A DNA stretch of 64,000 nucleotides from positions 62,001-126,000 of the forward strand of contig SVLS01000001.1 of the NCBI GenBank assembly GCA_015067835.1, written 5' to 3'. The translations under genes and the position numbers were made by a program. Position 1 is the first letter of the stretch; each line of letters starts with the position of its first letter. The notes beneath the pieces were generated by a model, which was not told the origin of the DNA, did not search any database, and saw only the letters and a list, made by a program, of their open reading frames with translations. Below are positions 61,074 through 64,000 of this stretch, in pieces. Source of the stretch: Oscillospiraceae bacterium (lineage in GTDB: Bacteria; Bacillota; Clostridia; Oscillospirales; Oscillospiraceae).

Positions 61074-62963
61074 TTAATTGTTAGGATAAACAACGGTTAC
61101 TCCGTCATAGGTCTTGAGACCGGAAACACCCTGTCCACCGCCAAACAACTGATCGAACACGATAAGTACATTATGCGACTCGTCAGCATCGTGGTTGCAG
61201 GTGGAGAGATCAATGCCGTCCGTGCCGGTACCTGCTTCAACACGAGCGTACTTATATTCGCCGGGGCCATTATAGCTGCCGGCACCAAGGCTCTCAAATT
61301 CACAATAATGGTAGTTTACCCAATCACCATAGATAACCTTTACGTTTTCACAAGTAACGTATCCGGAGGGATCAGCAACTCCATTCACACCGTCAACATG
61401 ACCGATCAGCATACCGCTGTAGCGGTAGAGCCAATACTGGTAGTTCGCTGCAACGTCATTGATTGCATCAAGCTGGCAAGCAACAGTAATGTCCTTGAAA
61501 GTTACGTTGTTTCCGGCTTGAACCATACCTACCACACCGCCAAGACGGACATCGTAGGTGCCCCAAAGGGGTCCGATAACGGTATCTTTATCAACCGTAA
61601 TATTGGTGAAAGAGCAATTACCATAGCATTCAGCTGCTACACCACCTGCAGAGTTGTTATACGCGATCAAAGTGGTATTGGAAATTGTGATATCAGAGAA
61701 TGTAGTATTAACTGCATTACCGACAACGCCCGCCGCTTCATTTCTGCCGCTGGAGATGTATGCATCAGCAATTGTTACATTCTTAATGGTAGCACCGTTG
61801 GTATAAGCGAAAAGACCGTAGTATTCGCCCTCATACTGCCATGCGGAAAGGTCACTCTGTTCGTACATATTTGAAATTGTGTGTCCCTGACCGTCAAAAG
61901 TGCCGTTAAAGGACTTGCCGTTGCTGGAATGACCGATGGGGTTAAAAGGCAATCCGGCAAGGTCTAAATCTTTGCCAAGTTTTACAGTCTTGCCTGCAAA
62001 ATTGTTACCACCATCAACCAGTTCTGCCAAACCTGCAAGCTGTTCAGCCGTGGTCAGGGTGAACTCGGTATCGGTGTCGTTGTACCAGGTGGTATCAACA
62101 CTACCGTCCCATAAATCGGGAACGTGCTTTGCCCATACGCCGTTAAACCACTCAGCAGCCTTTTCAGAGGACTTACCAAAAGCAGTATCGAGAGCAGTCT
62201 TAGCATCTGCAAAGCCGGCAGCCTGAACAGCCTGAGAAAGAACGAGGATATCGAGGGTGCCGTTGCCGTTACCGTCGAGCTTTACCATGTCCTCGTTGGT
62301 AGCTGCAGCGGAGATATAAACCTGAGACAGGTTGGGGTAAGAGGTATCGCCTGCAGGCAGGATGCCGTACTGATGTCTCCAAGTGCCATCGGTCAGCTCA
62401 CCACCTTCGTAAGCATACTCGATCAATACGTATGTATTGCCATCGATGGTAATCTCACCGATTTCGGTTTGGTTCCAAGTGCTGTGATAAGAGGTTCCGA
62501 TCAGAGAACCGTCTGCAGAACCAATCTCAATGGCAACGAGAGTACGGATATAAGCGTCGGTCTTGCCGGTGTTCTCGACAGTAACAAACTTATCCTGTGC
62601 ATTAGAAGCGGCCTTGAAGACATTCATTCCGCCGTAAGAGTCAACCTGAGTCATACGGACAATAGTGGAATCCCAACCCCAACCGGAACCGTTGGTAACA
62701 AGCGCGGAAGGCAGCAGGGGCTTGCCCTGAGTGAAGTCCTTCAGCACGTAGCTGGTTACACCGTCGATCTCTTTGGTTTCGTAAGAGCCATCGGTGTTGG
62801 TCGCACGCTCATACTCGTGCTGATCAATGGACACGTTGCCGAGGGTCATTACGTTTACGTCGCTATCGGTATCCTGTAAGTATGCAATGGTGCCGCCGAT
62901 AGCAAGCGCGGCAACAAGCACGTATGCGGTACACATTAAGAGTACCTTTTTCATTTTTGACAT
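61074..62963 (-). CDS. SipW-type signal protein with GLUG-like repeats
   Basis: A 629-residue exported protein. The N-terminus (LVAALAIGGTIAYLQDTDSD, then NVMTLGNVSI) is the SipW-dependent, TasA/CalY-like signal type. Residues about 60-275 form a domain shared with the next upstream gene (FVTVENTGKTDAYIRTLVAI; LDGNGNGTLDILVLSQAV). Residues about 320-560 carry beta-solenoid, GLUG-like repeats (FDGQGHTISNMY, GLFAYTNGATIKNVTIADAY, AAGVVGNAVNTTFSDITI). No sortase motif is present. ATG 62963 has AAGGAGG 9 bases ahead. Probably part of a surface fibre or adhesin. Confidence 0.8.
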   Translation of the reverse strand: MSKMKKVLLMCTAYVLVAALAIGGTIAYLQDTDSDVNVMTLGNVSIDQHEYERATNTDGSYETKEIDGVTSYVLKDFTQGKPLLPSALVTNGSGWGWDSTIVRMTQVDSYGGMNVFKAASNAQDKFVTVENTGKTDAYIRTLVAIEIGSADGSLIGTSYHSTWNQTEIGEITIDGNTYVLIEYAYEGGELTDGTWRHQYGILPAGDTSYPNLSQVYISAAATNEDMVKLDGNGNGTLDILVLSQAVQAAGFADAKTALDTAFGKSSEKAAEWFNGVWAKHVPDLWDGSVDTTWYNDTDTEFTLTTAEQLAGLAELVDGGNNFAGKTVKLGKDLDLAGLPFNPIGHSSNGKSFNGTFDGQGHTISNMYEQSDLSAWQYEGEYYGLFAYTNGATIKNVTIADAYISSGRNEAAGVVGNAVNTTFSDITISNTTLIAYNNSAGGVAAECYGNCSFTNITVDKDTVIGPLWGTYDVRLGGVVGMVQAGNNVTFKDITVACQLDAINDVAANYQYWLYRYSGMLIGHVDGVNGVADPSGYVTCENVKVIYGDWVNYHYCEFESLGAGSYNGPGEYKYARVEAGTGTDGIDLSTCNHDADESHNVLIVFDQLFGGGQGVSGLKTYDGVTVVYPNN

Positions 62964-63057
62964 ATATGTATGCCTCCTTTTGATATTTGCCTGCATTTAA
63001 GTCTTAACTTTCCTTCGATAATGCAGGCTTTATATCGAAGAAAGCGTTTTGCCTTTC

Positions 63058-63120
63058 GGCAATCAAAAGGTACAAGACTCGCTTATGCCCTTTGATTACC
63101 GCCCATCGAAAGCCGATGGG
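63058..63120 (-). other. two-hairpin intergenic structure, copy 1
   Basis: On the minus strand after the stop at 63130: hairpin B (CCCATCG/CGATGGG, 63102-63120), then hairpin A (CGGTAATCAAAGG... paired with ...CCTTTTGATTGCCG, 63058-63101). A further stem (CTTCGATA/TATCGAAG, about 63013-63040) follows before the RBS of the next gene. No terminator T-run. Confidence 0.65.
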
Positions 63121-63129
63121 TGGCTGTTG

Positions 63130-63840
63130 TCATTCCATATTCCACGGTTTGCTTACCTGACTCCACGCACCGTCATCGCTGACTACCTGGCTGTAGGCGC
63201 GAACCTCGTACTTGCCGTCGTGGTTTCCGTCAAGTCTGTTGGCGGTGTCATTTGCCACATCGCTCTTGAGTAGAATTTGCAGAAGGTTGGGAGACGTGGT
63301 CGCTCCACCGTCAAGTGCAGTGTTGTATTTGGCGCATACCACTGCATAACGCACACCGCCGATCTGTACACCGTAGGTGAATTCGCCCCAAGTCCACTGG
63401 GCGGAATTTTGATTGAGAAGCACCGATGCCTTGAATTCGTCCTCGGTGAGATTGCCCATCTCGAAAGCGAACCAGGTGCGGACGTAACCGATGTGATTGC
63501 CGGCATTGGTGATCACCACGATGTGATCCAGCACGTTCTCGACGGTGTACAGATCCGCATTAACCGAAAGATTCACATTAACCGTATGATTCTTTTTATC
63601 CGTCACTATGAACTGATCCGTAAGCTGCACGGCTTGCTTTTTCAGTTCCACATCGGTTACGGGTAACAACTTCCGATCATCGGCAACCTCTGTCAGACCG
63701 GAGCCGCTTCGATCCAACTCCGACTGCACGATACATAAGTGTTTTCCGTCGGAGCTTTGGTCACCGAGAGAGCCGTTAATAGCAACTACAGTCAGCATTG
63801 CCAAAAGCACTGTAATGCCGATCCATTTAAGGGTTTTCAA
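63130..63840 (-). CDS. small exported protein sharing a domain with the SipW-type protein
   Basis: A 236-residue protein with an N-terminal signal/anchor helix (WIGITVLLAMLTVVAINGSLG). Residues about 90-225 parallel the domain in the downstream protein: DHIVVITNAGNHIGYVRTWF, FEMG, SPNLLQILL, and RLDGNHDGKYEVRAYSQVV. TTG 63840 is preferred because GGAG lies 8 bases ahead; upstream ATG/GTG codons fit the RBS less well. Likely a minor subunit of the same surface structure. Confidence 0.65.
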   Translation of the reverse strand: MKTLKWIGITVLLAMLTVVAINGSLGDQSSDGKHLCIVQSELDRSGSGLTEVADDRKLLPVTDVELKKQAVQLTDQFIVTDKKNHTVNVNLSVNADLYTVENVLDHIVVITNAGNHIGYVRTWFAFEMGNLTEDEFKASVLLNQNSAQWTWGEFTYGVQIGGVRYAVVCAKYNTALDGGATTSPNLLQILLKSDVANDTANRLDGNHDGKYEVRAYSQVVSDDGAWSQVSKPWNME

Positions 63841-63854
63841 CACTTCATCTCCAT

Positions 63855-64000
63855 TCATCCATCGTTTCGGTATCGGACAAACGGTATGATGGAGAGCCAC
63901 AAGCGCCGTTTTTGCCGTTTCCAATAGCGCTGCTCGCTGCCGTCTGTTCTGCCGATCTCACTGTTCAAGTATTTCAGTTCGCCACTAAAGTCATTCAGCC
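63855..64000 (-). CDS. C-terminal part of an upstream operon gene (runs off the window)
   Basis: The last 47 residues are visible (ELKYLNSEIGRTDGSEQRYW, KRQKRRLWLSIIPFVRYRND). The stop lies 14 bases before the next start, so it belongs to the surface operon. Its position in front of SipW-type substrates makes a dedicated signal peptidase plausible, but no catalytic motif lies inside the window, so the identity is open. Confidence 0.5.
   Translation of the reverse strand, partial: LNDFSGELKYLNSEIGRTDGSEQRYWKRQKRRLWLSIIPFVRYRNDG

Overview
The window reads as the chromosome of a Gram-positive, spore-forming anaerobe of the class Clostridia, most likely an Oscillospirales-type gut bacterium. The signs are a T-box leader on the methionyl-tRNA synthetase gene, a YlmC/YmxH-family sporulation protein, a Gram-positive type LexA, a trmK-nif3 pair, lipobox lipoproteins with lgt, strong RBSs with frequent GTG/TTG starts, and consensus TTGNNN-17-TATAAT promoters. 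No rRNA gene is present, so a genus cannot be named.

Core chromosome, 1-51.8 kb. From left to right: the 5' end of metF behind a two-palindrome operator; an XRE regulator; DUF1858, trmK, nif3 and yebC; tRNA-Gly(CCC); a phosphoribosyltransferase; a seven-gene minus-strand run encoding an RDD membrane protein, a complete sugar-type ABC importer (ATPase, two permeases, binding lipoprotein), a secreted nuclease lipoprotein and a repeat-rich lipoprotein; PHP, DUF1846 and lexA; a set of small membrane, transport and hydrolase genes; gluQRS; a nucleotidyltransferase; a MATE transporter; metG with its T-box; lgt with an M16 peptidase pair; prmA; a MoxR-DUF58-transglutaminase operon; and a plus-strand run (BMP-like protein, metallophosphoesterase, DUF2461, dapA, dapB, dapF) that supplies diaminopimelate for cell wall and lysine. 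Then come a diacylglycerol-type glycosyltransferase, ylmC, rpsB-tsf, a heterodimeric ABC exporter, alaX, DUF2284 and a low-molecular-weight phosphatase.

Accessory region, about 51.8-64 kb. Composition becomes more AT-rich. An AT-rich histidine phosphatase gene lies between two copies of the 5' end of a tyrosine-phosphatase gene, one intact and one a 12-codon remnant. A C-terminal remnant of a tyrosine integrase, catalytic tyrosine included, abuts a complete large serine recombinase with a TnpW-like partner gene. This suggests at least two elements stacked or nested at one site. Behind them is a 2.3 kb stretch without genes that holds three successive families of short iterated motifs. Then come two tandem genes combining repeated zinc-ribbon modules with a C-terminal AP2 domain, a small CxxC protein, and a surface-protein operon: a partial gene at the window edge, two SipW-signal/TasA-like proteins with a shared domain, and a pilin-like protein with a sortase tail. 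The spacers of that operon carry the same two-hairpin layout twice.

Most notable: the AP2/zinc-ribbon genes beside the triple iteron region, the layered integration site, a miniature inverted-repeat element inside the metG T-box leader, and the paired intergenic RNA structures of the surface operon. Functions of the accessory genes are inferred from motifs only.
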